A stretch of DNA of 64,000 bases from Methylibium sp035762065 (GTDB taxonomy: Bacteria; Pseudomonadota; Gammaproteobacteria; Burkholderiales; Burkholderiaceae_C). Numbering within the stretch: position 1 is the first letter of the stretch; each line of letters begins with the position of its first letter. The notes beneath the pieces are model-generated. The model saw nothing but the letters and a program-made list of their open reading frames with translations, was not told where the DNA came from and did not search any database. The stretch spans positions 14,695 through 78,694 of the forward strand of contig NZ_DASTPW010000016.1 of the NCBI RefSeq assembly GCF_035762065.1, given 5' to 3'. A program made the position numbers and the translations under genes. Below, piece after piece: positions 24,554-32,666 of the stretch.

Positions 24554-25861
24554 CTACTTCTTGCGTTGGTCGATGACGCGCTTGGCCTTGCCGACCAGCG
24601 TGCGCTCGATGCTGTCGGGCGCGCCGACCACCACCGTGGTGCTGACGCCGACCATCGTCTTGATGCGTTCGCGCAACCAGCCGCCGATCGCGCCCGTGTC
24701 CTCGCCCGATGCGCCGGGCTGCAGCTCGCAGCGCACTTCGAGCTGGTCCAGCGCACCCTCGCGGCTCACGACGAGCTGGTACTGCCCCGACAGCTTCTCG
24801 TGCTGCAGCACGATCTCCTCGATCTGCGTCGGGAAGACGTTGACGCCGCGGATGATCAGCATGTCGTCGCTGCGGCCGACGATCTTGCCGATGCGCCGGA
24901 AGCTGCGCGAGGTGGGCGGCAGAAGGCGCGTGAGGTCGCGCGTGCGGTAGCGGACGATCGGCAGCGCCTCCTTGGTCAGCGAGGTGAAGACCAGCTCGCC
25001 CTCCTCGCCGTCGGGCAGCACGCGGCCGGTCTCGGGATCGACGATCTCGGGGTAGAAGTGGTCTTCCCACACCACCGGGCCGTCCTTCGATTCGATGCAT
25101 TCGCTCGCGACGCCCGGGCCCATCACTTCGGAGAGGCCGTAGATGTCGACCGCGTCGAGCCCCGCGCTCGCTTCGATGTCGCGACGCATCGCTTCCGTCC
25201 AGGGCTCGGCGCCGAAGATGCCGACCTTCAGCGACGACTCGCGCGCATCGAGCCCCCGGCGCGCGAACTCCTCGACGATCACCTGCATGTAGCTCGGCGT
25301 GACCATGATGATGTCGGGCTCGAAGTCGCGGATCAGCGCGACCTGCTTCTCGGTCTGCCCGCCCGACATCGGAATCACCGTGCAGCCGAGCCGCTCCGCG
25401 CCGTAGTGCGCGCCGAGGCCGCCGGTGAACAGGCCGTAGCCGTAGGCGACGTGCACCAGGTCGCCGGCCCGGCCACCGGCCGCGCGGATCGAGCGCGCGA
25501 CGAGATCGGCCCAGGTCGAGATGTCGTTCGCGGTGTAGCCGACCACCGTCGGCTTGCCGGTCGTGCCCGACGAGGCGTGCACCCGCACCAGCTGCTCGCG
25601 CGGCACCGCGAACATGCCGAAGGGATAGTTGTCGCGCAGATCGTTCTTCACCGTGAACGGAAACCTCGCGAGGTCGTCGAGGCTTTCCAGATCCTCGGGC
25701 CGCATGCCGTGCGCGTCGAAGGTCTTGCGGTAGTGCGCGACGTTCTCGTACGCCCGCGCGAGCGTCGCGCGCAGCCGCCGCAACTGCAGCGCGGCGATCT
25801 CGTCGCGGCTCGCAGTCTCGATCGGCTCGAGTTCGCCGGCAGCGGGTTGCTTCACGGGCAT
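24554..25861 (-). CDS. paaK: Phenylacetate-CoA ligase PaaK
   Basis: The 435-residue adenylate-forming enzyme activates phenylacetate with ATP and CoA, the first committed step. It has the phosphate loop HASSGTTGKPTVVGYT, GAEPWTEAMR, YGLSEVMGPG and the C-terminal hinge region with RSDDMLIIRGVNVFPTQIEE. A strong AAGGAGG ribosome site lies seven bases before the ATG. It is the first gene of the minus-strand paa operon, behind the palindromic operator at 25895-25908. Confidence 0.96.
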   Translation of the reverse strand: MPVKQPAAGELEPIETASRDEIAALQLRRLRATLARAYENVAHYRKTFDAHGMRPEDLESLDDLARFPFTVKNDLRDNYPFGMFAVPREQLVRVHASSGTTGKPTVVGYTANDISTWADLVARSIRAAGGRAGDLVHVAYGYGLFTGGLGAHYGAERLGCTVIPMSGGQTEKQVALIRDFEPDIIMVTPSYMQVIVEEFARRGLDARESSLKVGIFGAEPWTEAMRRDIEASAGLDAVDIYGLSEVMGPGVASECIESKDGPVVWEDHFYPEIVDPETGRVLPDGEEGELVFTSLTKEALPIVRYRTRDLTRLLPPTSRSFRRIGKIVGRSDDMLIIRGVNVFPTQIEEIVLQHEKLSGQYQLVVSREGALDQLEVRCELQPGASGEDTGAIGGWLRERIKTMVGVSTTVVVGAPDSIERTLVGKAKRVIDQRKK

Positions 25862-25894
25862 GGGCGCCTCCTTGACCGGCCTTCACAGAGTACT

Positions 25895-25908
25895 ACCGAC
25901 CGGTCGGT
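25895..25908. promoter_or_regulatory. Perfect 14-base palindrome, likely PaaR (TetR) operator
   Basis: ACCGACCGGTCGGT is self-complementary, between the divergent starts of paaK (25861) and paaY (26011), and 34 bases before the paaK ATG. Size and symmetry suit a TetR-family dimer, and a TetR gene lies in the same operon. Found once in the window outside coding sequence. Binding by that regulator is inferred. Confidence 0.65.
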
Positions 25909-26010
25909 CGATGTTAGGATCCACCTCGCTTCGGCGCAAGGCCAACCCGTTCGGGGCTTACCCGCGACTGCACCTGCACCCTCCGCCAGCGTCGTTTCCC
26001 GGAGCCGACC

Positions 26011-26613
26011 ATGCCCAGCTATTCGATCGAAGGCGTGATCCCGGTCGTCGACCCGAGCGCCTACGTGCACCCGACCGCGGTGCTGATCGGCGACGTGATC
26101 GTCGGGCCGCGCTGCTACGTGGGCCCGAACGCGTGCCTGCGCGGCGACTTCGGCCGCATCGTGCTCAAGGAAGGCGCGAACGTGCAGGACACCTGCGTCG
26201 TGCACGGCTTTCCGGCGCAGGACACCGTCGTCGAAGAGAACGGCCACGTCGGCCATGGCGCGGTGCTGCACAGCTGCGTCGTGCGACGCGATGCGCTGGT
26301 CGGCATGAACGCGGTGGTGATGGACGAAGCCGAGGTCGGCGAGCGCGCGATCGTCGCGGCCTGCGCCTTCGTGCCGGCGGGCATGCGCGTGCCGCCGGCG
26401 ACCCTGGTGGCCGGGCTGCCGGCGAAGGTCATGCGGGCGCTGCGCGACGAAGAGATCGCATGGAAGCGCGCCGGCACCGAGGTCTACCAGACCCTGACGC
26501 GGCGCTGCCGCGCCTCGATGCGCGAGGTCCAGCCGCTGGCCGCGCCCGAGGCCGACCGCGCGCGGGTCGACGCGCCCGACTACCCCTCGTTGATCGCCAG
26601 CAAGCGCGAGTGA
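26011..26613 (+). CDS. paaY: PaaY, gamma-carbonic-anhydrase-like hexapeptide-repeat protein (phenylacetate pathway)
   Basis: A 200-residue left-handed beta-helix protein. The start YSIEGVIPVVDPSAYVHPTAV and the repeated hexapeptides (IGDVIVGPRCYVGPNACLRG, VEENGHVGHGAVLHSCVV) identify PaaY. The metal-binding histidine-containing positions, VVHGF and GHVGHG, are kept. PaaY proteins are reported to act as thioesterases that remove dead-end ring-opened CoA compounds. It is transcribed divergently from paaK across the presumed PaaR operator, so it is probably co-regulated with the catabolic operon. Confidence 0.92.
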   Translation: MPSYSIEGVIPVVDPSAYVHPTAVLIGDVIVGPRCYVGPNACLRGDFGRIVLKEGANVQDTCVVHGFPAQDTVVEENGHVGHGAVLHSCVVRRDALVGMNAVVMDEAEVGERAIVAACAFVPAGMRVPPATLVAGLPAKVMRALRDEEIAWKRAGTEVYQTLTRRCRASMREVQPLAAPEADRARVDAPDYPSLIASKRE

Positions 26614-26713
26614 CGCGCTCGCCCTTCGCGCCGCCGAGTGCGCCGCGTCGACCCGCCCGCCCGAGCCGCCGACGGGTGCGAGGCCGCCGCGAACCGCACG
26701 TCGCCCGCGCGGC

Positions 26714-28126
26714 TCACCGCGGCGGCACGGCCACCGGCAGCGTCAGGCTCACGCGCAGGCCACCAAGCGGCGCATCGTCGAGTACCAGAGCGCCTGCGCT
26801 CAGGCGCACCAGCTGATCGGCGATCGCGAGGCCCAGTCCGCTGCCGGGCTGGGTCTCGTCGAGTCGCCGGCCGCGCTGCAGGGCCTCGGCGCGCCGCTGT
26901 GGCGCGATGCCCGGGCCGTCATCGTCGATGTTGAGGCGAAGGCAGCGCTGCGCGTCGTCGGCCACGATCGCGACGCTCACGCGGCGGCGCGCCCAGCGGA
27001 ACGCGTTGTCGAGCAGATTGCCCAGCAACTCGTGCAGCACTTCGGCTTCGATCGCCACGGCGGGCGGCGAGGCAGCGCCCGAACGCTCGACCTCGATGCC
27101 TCGATCGGCGTGCAGCCGCTGCAAGGTTCGCAGCAGCGCATCGACGACGGCGGGCGCATCGCTGCGCCGATCGCCGCTGCGCCCCGCGGCCCGGGTCGTC
27201 GCGGTGGCGCGCGCGCGGGCCAGGTGCAGCTCGACCTGGCGCTCGATCTGCAGCAGCTGGCCGCGCAAGCCCGCGCCTTCGTCGCCGCTCCAACCCGCCG
27301 CGGCGTTGCGCAGCACGGCCAACGGTGTCTTGAGCGCATGCGCCAGGTTGCCGCCGTGCTCGCGCGCCTGGCTCACGAGCCGGTCGTTGTCGGCCAGCAT
27401 CGCGTTGAGGTCGTCCACCAGCGGCTGGACCTCGATCGGGAAGCGGCCCTCCAGCGTGCGCGCATGACCGGCGCGCAAGCCGGCCAGCGCCTGCTGCAAG
27501 CGCGCGAGCGGCGCCAGGCCGAGCCGCACCTGCAACCAGCATGCGGCCCACAGCGACACGGCCAGCGCACCGAGCGCCAGCGCGACCGTGCGGGCGAAGT
27601 CGCGCGTCATGCTCTCGAGTCGCGAAGCGTCGAGCGCGACGGCCACGACCAGCGGCCGCTCCCAGCCGCCCAGCTCCGCCCGCCGCGCCCAGACCGCGAG
27701 CGGTTGCCGTTGCGGGCCGAGCGCGTCGTGGCGGCCGATGCCGGGGTCGGTCGGGCGCGCCAGAGACTGGTTCAGTGATGCCGGGGGCTGCGTGTCCCAC
27801 CACGACCGCGACCGCAGCGGCGATGCCGAACCATCGGCGACCCACCAGTACGCGCCGCCGTAGGGACGCCGGAAGGCATCGTCGGCCGGCTCGCCGCTCA
27901 AGCGCAGGGCAGCGCCGCCGTCGGCGGTGCGCTGCACCTCCAGCGCGGCGGCCAGGGCATCGAGCGGCTGGGCGGCGCGTGCCGCAAGTTCCTGACCGGC
28001 GTGGTGGCGGAACAGGGCCACGAGCAGCAAGCCGACCGCGAACAGCGCCAGCGCGATCCACAGCGCCGCGGCCGACAGCAGCCGGCGGTGCAGCGAGCCG
28101 CCGCCGGATGTGACCCTGGAGCTCAC
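26714..28126 (-). CDS. Sensor histidine kinase (PhoQ/QseC-like)
   Basis: A 470-residue membrane kinase. The first membrane segment is at about 17-39, the periplasmic sensor spans about 40-176, and the second membrane segment is about 177-200. A HAMP region follows, then the phospho-acceptor His263 in LAHALKTPLAVLRN. The ATPase shows NLLDNAFRWA, DDDGPGI and GSGLGLAIADQLV. The start is a GTG overlapping the response-regulator stop (GTGA). A PepSY-domain gene begins the same operon. The signal is unknown; metal ions or envelope stress are reasonable guesses from similar PepSY-linked systems. Confidence 0.92.
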   Translation of the reverse strand: MSSRVTSGGGSLHRRLLSAAALWIALALFAVGLLLVALFRHHAGQELAARAAQPLDALAAALEVQRTADGGAALRLSGEPADDAFRRPYGGAYWWVADGSASPLRSRSWWDTQPPASLNQSLARPTDPGIGRHDALGPQRQPLAVWARRAELGGWERPLVVAVALDASRLESMTRDFARTVALALGALAVSLWAACWLQVRLGLAPLARLQQALAGLRAGHARTLEGRFPIEVQPLVDDLNAMLADNDRLVSQAREHGGNLAHALKTPLAVLRNAAAGWSGDEGAGLRGQLLQIERQVELHLARARATATTRAAGRSGDRRSDAPAVVDALLRTLQRLHADRGIEVERSGAASPPAVAIEAEVLHELLGNLLDNAFRWARRRVSVAIVADDAQRCLRLNIDDDGPGIAPQRRAEALQRGRRLDETQPGSGLGLAIADQLVRLSAGALVLDDAPLGGLRVSLTLPVAVPPR

Positions 28127-28788
28127 GGCCCGGCTCCGTCCACGCGCCAGCCGATGCCGCGCACCGTGGTGATGAAACCTTCCGGCAGCTTGCGGCGCAG
28201 CCGTGCGACGAAGACGTCCAGCGTGTTGCTGTCGCGGTCTGCGTCCTGGCCGTAGACATGCTCGGCCAGTTCACCCCGGTCCACCGACCGCCCCCGTTGA
28301 TGCATGAGGTAGGCGAGCACGCGGTACTCGTGGGCCGTCAGCGCCACCGCCTGGCCGCCGACGTCGAGCGTGCAGGCCCGGGTGTCGAGCGCGACGTCGC
28401 CCTGCTGCAGCACCGGGCTGGCCAGGCCGGCGCTGCGGCGGATCAGCGCACGCAGGCGCGACAGCAGCTCCTCCATCTGAAAGGGCTTGGCGAGGTAGTC
28501 GTCGGCGCCGGCATCGATGCCCTGCACCTTCTCCTGCCAGCTCGCGCGCGCCGTCAGCAGCAGCACCGGTCGGTCGACGCGGGCGCGGCGCCAGGCGGCC
28601 AGGACGCTCAGGCCGTCGCGGCCCGGCAGGCCGATGTCGAGGACGACGGCGTCGTAGGCCTCGACGCACCCGAGGTGTTCCCCGTCGATGCCGTTGTCGG
28701 CCAGGTCGACCGCGTAGCCGGCGGCCTGGAGCGCGGCGTGCAACTGCCGGCCGAGTTGCGGCTCGTCCTCGACGACGAGCAGCCTCAT
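28123..28788 (-). CDS. OmpR-family response regulator
   Basis: The 221-residue product has a receiver (1 to about 115: acidic site EDE at 7-9, phospho-acceptor Asp51 in VLDIGLPGRDG, signalling Lys in DYLAKPFQME) and a winged-helix DNA-binding domain (ALTAHEYRVLAYLMHQRG, DSNTLDVFVARLRRKL, TVRGIGWRVD). It belongs to the PhoP/QseB-like group. Its ATG overlaps the upstream PepSY gene stop and its stop overlaps the kinase start, so three proteins are coupled. The likely binding sites are the four half-sites at 29231-29276. Confidence 0.94.
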   Translation of the reverse strand: MRLLVVEDEPQLGRQLHAALQAAGYAVDLADNGIDGEHLGCVEAYDAVVLDIGLPGRDGLSVLAAWRRARVDRPVLLLTARASWQEKVQGIDAGADDYLAKPFQMEELLSRLRALIRRSAGLASPVLQQGDVALDTRACTLDVGGQAVALTAHEYRVLAYLMHQRGRSVDRGELAEHVYGQDADRDSNTLDVFVARLRRKLPEGFITTVRGIGWRVDGAGP

Positions 28789-29168
28789 CGGCCTGCACCG
28801 CCCGGTGCGACGAGCACCGCGGGCGAGCGGCGGAAGACGGTTTCCAGCCGGGCGCCCTTCAGCTCGCGCCATTGGCCGTCGTGGGCGTCGACCTCGATCT
28901 CCAGCCGGCGGCCGTCGGGCAGCTGCCAGCGGATCTCGTAGACGGTGATGCCGTCGTCGTCGTCCAGTTCGGCGTCGAGAAGTCGGCCCGGGATCACCGC
29001 GTCGATCCGGTCGATGATCGTGGCGAGCGCCAGGATGCGTCCCCCCTCGCGTGCACCGAGGGCCCGCGCACCTTCGTCACGACCGGATCCGGCGACGCCC
29101 GGCACGGCCGCCATCGAGGCGCCGACCGCGAGCAGCGTCGCCGCGAGCACGCGGCGGGGCCGGCTCAT
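28785..29168 (-). CDS. Exported PepSY-domain protein, first gene of the two-component operon
   Basis: A 127-residue protein with a signal peptide (RVLAATLLAVGASMAAVPGVAG, cleavage near residue 27). The mature part is a single PepSY domain: ILALATIIDRIDAVIPGRLL, then YEIRWQLPDGRRLEIEVDAH. PepSY domains are often regulatory or inhibitory modules in the periplasm. It ends in a short tail with VFRRSPAVLVAPGG. An in-frame ATG lies upstream but would break the signal peptide. It is divergent from a second PepSY gene at 29330; both probably belong to one regulon. Confidence 0.85.
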   Translation of the reverse strand: MSRPRRVLAATLLAVGASMAAVPGVAGSGRDEGARALGAREGGRILALATIIDRIDAVIPGRLLDAELDDDDGITVYEIRWQLPDGRRLEIEVDAHDGQWRELKGARLETVFRRSPAVLVAPGGAGR

Positions 29169-29230
29169 CGTCAGACAACGTCGGGTCGGCTTGGCTTCAA
29201 GCATCGCGTCGGACCATGCCTCACGCACCG

Positions 29231-29276
29231 TGAACCTTCCATGAACGCCGGGACGTCGCCGTTCAGACTGCGTTCA
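29231..29276. promoter_or_regulatory. Symmetric array of four half-sites, probable response-regulator binding region
   Basis: TGAAC occurs at 29231-29235 and 29242-29246, and its complement GTTCA at 29261-29265 and 29272-29276. Each pair is spaced 11 bases start to start, one helical turn, as in OmpR-family boxes, and the whole set is a perfect mirror about 29253.5. It lies in the 161-base gap between the divergent PepSY operons, one tandem pair facing each. Binding by the adjacent response regulator is inferred. Confidence 0.7.
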
Positions 29277-29329
29277 TGCGGCCGACGCGAGCATCGGCTT
29301 CCTGATCCCTCACCGTGCAAGGAGCTTCC

Positions 29330-29626
29330 ATGAATCAATCACTGCTTCGCCGCCAAGCGGCTTCGTGTGCGGCGGCATTGCTGCTGGCGTTCGGCGCCGC
29401 GACCGCGGGCGCCCAGACGGCCGCGCCTGCTGCGATGGCGGCTCCGATGAACTTCCAGCAAGTCGTCGAACGGGTCGTGGCCAAGGGCTACAGCGACGTG
29501 CGCGAGGTCGAACGCAAGAGCGAGAAGCTGTACGAGGTGAGTGCGCGCGACGGCCAGGGCCGGCGCGTGGAACTGTATGTCGATGCTCGCAGCGGCGAGG
29601 TCCTGCGCGAAGAGGTGAAGCGATGA
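29330..29626 (+). CDS. Small exported PepSY-domain protein
   Basis: A 98-residue protein with a signal peptide (CAAALLLAFGAATAGAQT, cleavage near residue 29) and a compact PepSY domain: NFQQVVERVVAKGYSDVREV, then RRVELYVDARSGEVLREEVK. The ATG is preceded by AAGGAG. It is divergent from the PepSY/response-regulator/kinase operon and its stop overlaps the next gene (ATGA). A probable target and possible feedback partner of the two-component system. Confidence 0.85.
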   Translation: MNQSLLRRQAASCAAALLLAFGAATAGAQTAAPAAMAAPMNFQQVVERVVAKGYSDVREVERKSEKLYEVSARDGQGRRVELYVDARSGEVLREEVKR

Positions 29627-30087
29627 GCCGCCGCATGCGCCTGGCTCTGGGCGCCGGCGCGACCGTTGCGGCGGCGCTGTGGACGCTTGCGGCGATCACC
29701 GCCTGGTGGCTGCTCCAAGCCGCAGGCGCGGCACTCGAGGGCGGCTCGAGCGCCGCGACCGTGCAGGCCGTCACCGCATGGACCGAGCGTCCTTGGGTGC
29801 AGCACTGGCTCGATCCCGACGAGGCGGTCGCCCTGCGCGACGGCATCGACTGGCTGCTCGGCCTCGGCGGCGGGCCGGCCGTCTGGCTGGGCTCCGCGAT
29901 GACGCTGCTCGGCGTGGCGCTGGTCCTGATCTGGGCCGGCGGCCTGGTGCTTGCGGCACTCCTGGCATGGGGCGCTCTCGCACTCGGACGTCGGCTGGTC
30001 GAAGGATGGCGCAGCGGCGTTCGGTGGCGCTGGCTTCCCTTCGAGCGACAGGACGCGCACGCAAGCCCGCGACCGCTCGCGCCATGA
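29623..30087 (+). CDS. Small inner-membrane protein coupled to the PepSY gene
   Basis: A 154-residue protein with two or more hydrophobic segments: about 10-35 (ATVAAALWTLAAITAWWLLQ) and about 88-122 (AMTLLGVALVLIWAGGLVLA, AALLAWGALAL). Between them is a polar, Trp-containing region (TERPWVQHWLDPDEAVALRD). The C-terminus is basic and Trp/Arg-rich. No known family recognised. The ATGA overlap with the PepSY gene indicates joint translation, and the pair may form a membrane complex controlled by the neighbouring two-component system. Confidence 0.75.
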   Translation: MSRRMRLALGAGATVAAALWTLAAITAWWLLQAAGAALEGGSSAATVQAVTAWTERPWVQHWLDPDEAVALRDGIDWLLGLGGGPAVWLGSAMTLLGVALVLIWAGGLVLAALLAWGALALGRRLVEGWRSGVRWRWLPFERQDAHASPRPLAP

Positions 30088-30121
30088 AAAAACGGGCCAG
30101 CTCGGTGTGAGAGCTGGCCCG
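30087..30121 (-). terminator. Rho-independent terminator of tRNA-Arg
   Basis: On the minus strand an 11-base-pair stem (CGGGCCAGCTC with GAGCTGGCCCG, five-base loop) is followed by six T residues, nine bases after the tRNA CCA end. The stem may also help end the convergent membrane-protein transcript, whose stop codon abuts it. Confidence 0.9.
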
Positions 30122-30130
30122 TCGTTCGTT

Positions 30131-30207
30131 TGGCGCGGCTGGCAGGATTCGAACCCACGACCCCTTGGTTCGTAGCCAAGTACTCTATCCAACTGAGCTA
30201 CAGCCGC
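30131..30207 (-). tRNA. tRNA-Arg (anticodon ACG)
   Basis: A 77-base cloverleaf on the minus strand. The acceptor pairs GCGGCTG with CAGCCGC, discriminator G and an encoded CCA. The D arm is GCTC-AGTTGGATA-GAGT. The anticodon stem CTTGG/CCAAG holds loop CTACGAA with anticodon ACG, and the T arm contains GGTTCGAATCC. The wobble A would be edited to inosine, reading CGU, CGC and CGA. It lies downstream of hemY on the same strand. Confidence 0.97.
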
Positions 30208-30217
30208 GAAGGCGCGC

Positions 30218-30223
30218 AGTCTA
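30218..30223 (-). promoter_or_regulatory. Possible -10 element for tRNA-Arg
   Basis: TAGACT on the minus strand, 10 bases before the tRNA 5' end and within the 37-base gap after hemY. Position suits a short tRNA leader, but no convincing -35 element is seen at 16-18 bases. Confidence 0.35.
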
Positions 30224-30244
30224 GCAGAGGCGCATGCGGTCTCT

Positions 30245-31492
30245 TCAGCGCACGCAGGCCGCGGCGCGGTAGCAGCGGGCCGCGGTTGCATCGTCGCGTT
30301 CGCGCTCGGCGAGCGTCGCGAGTTCGAGCCAGGCTTCGCGGCGCAGCGCGGTGTCGAGGTCCTGGCTGTCGGCCGCCTGCTGAAGGAATTGGCTGGCCTT
30401 GCCCCAGATCTCGCGCGCGAGCAGCGCCCGCGCCATCGCCCACGCGAGCGCGCCTTCCTGCGGGCGAGCAAGCTGCGCGGCTTCGAGGCGCGGCAGCCAG
30501 TCGGCCGGGATGCCGCGGGTCGCGCGGGCGAGCGCGATCGCGAGCGCGTCGCGCTCCTCGCGCGGCAGCTCGGTGATGCGTTCCCAGAACGGCCGCAGCC
30601 AGGCGCGCGCTTCTTCGGGCGCGCCCAACGCGAGCAACTGGGCGGAAGCCCGCGTCGCGACGATCACGTCGCGCCGATCGGCCGGATCGAACTCGCGCCA
30701 CACCGCGCGCAACTGATCGGCGTCGCGCGCACCGGCGATCGCATCGACGGCCAGGGTGCGCAGCAGCCCCTGCGCCGCGCCGGGCGAGAACGCCTGGTGC
30801 TTCGCGAGCAGCCGTGCCGTCTTCAAGGCCTCGATCGGCTCGCGCGCGAGCCGCGTGGCCTGCAGCTTGAGCCGCAGCGCCTGCGTGCGGCGCGCGACGC
30901 CGGGCGGCAGTTGCTCGATCAATTCGAGCGCGCGCAGCGCATCGCGGTCCTCGAGCGCCCATTCGGCCGCGAGCAGCCGCGCGCCTTCCCCGGCCGCGCG
31001 TGCGGTCGGGCTGCGGCCGGCCCAGTCGAGCGACAAGGCCAGCTCGCGATCGCGGCGCGCGCGATCCTGCAGGCGGTGCAGGCTGCCGGCCGCGAGCAGG
31101 TGGCCCAGCACCGCGAACTCGGCGTCCTGCTTGAGCTCGGGCGTGTCGGACTGGATCGCGACCGCGCGCTGCGCGGCCTTCTCCGCGCGCGCCCAGCGTC
31201 CGCCGAAGTACTGCGCCAGCGCTTCGCGCAGCGCCGACTGCGCAATGCGATCACGCCGCGAGATGCGCCACTCGCGCGCGCGCTGCGGCAGATCGACCAG
31301 CAGCCCGAGCGCGCGCAGCAGCGCATACAGCAGCCCGCAGAACGCGATCAGCCCGACGAGGAAGAGGTTGAACGAAAGATCGAGCCGCCACGGCGCCCAG
31401 TAGATCGTCACCAGGTGATCGTTGCGGCCGAGCAGCGTGGCCGCAAGGATCGCGCAGGCCGCGAGCAGCAGCAGCCAGACCAGCGCGCGCAA
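30245..31492 (-). CDS. hemY: HemY, inner-membrane TPR protein of the haem operon
   Basis: The 415-residue product has two membrane segments (ALVWLLLLAACAILAATLL and FNLFLVGLIAFCGLLYALL), typical of HemY, followed by a long helical repeat domain with alternating Ala/Leu/Arg-rich pairs. Its role in haem synthesis is not settled; it is not the oxygen-dependent protoporphyrinogen oxidase of the same name in Gram-positives. The most plausible start is a TTG at 31492, giving the family N-terminus MRALVWLL with a GAGG upstream; no ATG or GTG is well placed. It follows hemX by 19 bases. Confidence 0.87.
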   Translation of the reverse strand: MRALVWLLLLAACAILAATLLGRNDHLVTIYWAPWRLDLSFNLFLVGLIAFCGLLYALLRALGLLVDLPQRAREWRISRRDRIAQSALREALAQYFGGRWARAEKAAQRAVAIQSDTPELKQDAEFAVLGHLLAAGSLHRLQDRARRDRELALSLDWAGRSPTARAAGEGARLLAAEWALEDRDALRALELIEQLPPGVARRTQALRLKLQATRLAREPIEALKTARLLAKHQAFSPGAAQGLLRTLAVDAIAGARDADQLRAVWREFDPADRRDVIVATRASAQLLALGAPEEARAWLRPFWERITELPREERDALAIALARATRGIPADWLPRLEAAQLARPQEGALAWAMARALLAREIWGKASQFLQQAADSQDLDTALRREAWLELATLAERERDDATAARCYRAAACVR

Positions 31493-31511
31493 GCTCGTCC
31501 TCGCTCGCGCG

Positions 31512-32654
31512 TCAGCGGCCGACGCCGGCGGCGGCCAGCGTCGCGAGCGTCTCGTCGGGCCGCGGCACCGCGGCCTGCTTGGCCTGCTGGGCGACGCCAC
31601 GCAGCAGCTCGGCGACGAGCATCGTCTTGCGCATGCCACGGTCGAAGTGCGCTTCGAGCGCGGCGAGTGCCGCCTGCACGTCGGCCTGCGCGGCGTCGAA
31701 CTGGCGGCTCAGCAGCGCGAGCCGCGCGTTGAGCAGCCGCAGCTTGAGGTTCTCGCGGAGGAACCAGGCCTGCTCGGGCGCGAGCAGCATCGCCTGCGGC
31801 TGGTCGATGCGGGTCACCCGCACCAGGGCGCGCAATTCGTCGGCGAAGCCGGCCGACCAGATGCGCCAGCGCTCGGCCAGCGGCTCAGGCCACCACGGCC
31901 GCGCGCCGCTTGCGGCGGACGCTGCCGGCGGCGGGGACGCCGCGCCGCGCGCTGGCGGAAGCTTCGGCGCGCTCGCTGCGCGCGCAGCGACCGTCGCCGC
32001 ATCGGGCACCAGCAGCGGCAGCTCGTCGACGAGCCGCACCGCTTCGTCGAGCTTGATCGCGAGCGAGGCGATGTCGGCGACGCTCGCGGCCTTGATGCGC
32101 TCAAGGTCGCGGCCGATGGCGCGGCGCGCGGCTTCGAGCCGCGGCTGGTTCAGGCGCTGCAGGCGCTCGTCGGCCGATTTCAGCGCGGCGACCAGTGGCG
32201 TCGCGCTGCCCGTGATCGCGGTCTGCTGCAAGGCGACGCGCACGCCCGCTTCGAGATCGGCCACGACGTTCTCGTCGCGCGAGCGCGAAAGCGACTGGAT
32301 CAGCTCGTCGACCTGGCCGCGCTGCGCGCCCACCTCGGCCACGCGCGTGTCGAGCAGCGTGGCCTTCGCGACCGCCTCGCGCGCCAGCACCTGCGACTGG
32401 TCGGCGAGCAGCTTCGCCTGCGCCGCGAGGTTCGCGCTCTCCTGCTGCCGGCGCACCAGCTCCTGCTCGAGCAGCTGCAGGCGCTGCTGGCCCTGCCACG
32501 CGACCGCCAGCGCCACCGCCGCCAGCACCAGCGCGACGATGCCGAGCAGCACGACGAGCTGCCGACGCCGTGCCGCGGCATCGATGCGCGCCGCGACGAT
32601 GGGCAAGGCGCTTGCGGCGCTGGGCTGGGGGGTCGCTTCGGCGGGCTCGTTCAC
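31512..32654 (-). CDS. hemX: HemX, membrane-anchored haem-operon protein
   Basis: A 380-residue protein with one N-terminal membrane segment (about 32-53: QLVVLLGIVALVLAAVALAV), then a long coiled coil (about 55-125, rich in Gln/Glu/Leu) and a globular C-terminal part containing the conserved RIDQPQAMLLAPEQAWFLRE motif. It was formerly called uroporphyrin-III C-methyltransferase, but it lacks SAM-binding motifs. The start is a GTG at 32654, 12 bases after hemD. A Pro/Ala-rich insert is near residues 218-240. Confidence 0.88.
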   Translation of the reverse strand: MNEPAEATPQPSAASALPIVAARIDAAARRRQLVVLLGIVALVLAAVALAVAWQGQQRLQLLEQELVRRQQESANLAAQAKLLADQSQVLAREAVAKATLLDTRVAEVGAQRGQVDELIQSLSRSRDENVVADLEAGVRVALQQTAITGSATPLVAALKSADERLQRLNQPRLEAARRAIGRDLERIKAASVADIASLAIKLDEAVRLVDELPLLVPDAATVAARAASAPKLPPARGAASPPPAASAASGARPWWPEPLAERWRIWSAGFADELRALVRVTRIDQPQAMLLAPEQAWFLRENLKLRLLNARLALLSRQFDAAQADVQAALAALEAHFDRGMRKTMLVAELLRGVAQQAKQAAVPRPDETLATLAAAGVGR

Positions 32655-32666
32655 GGGGCGTGGAGT

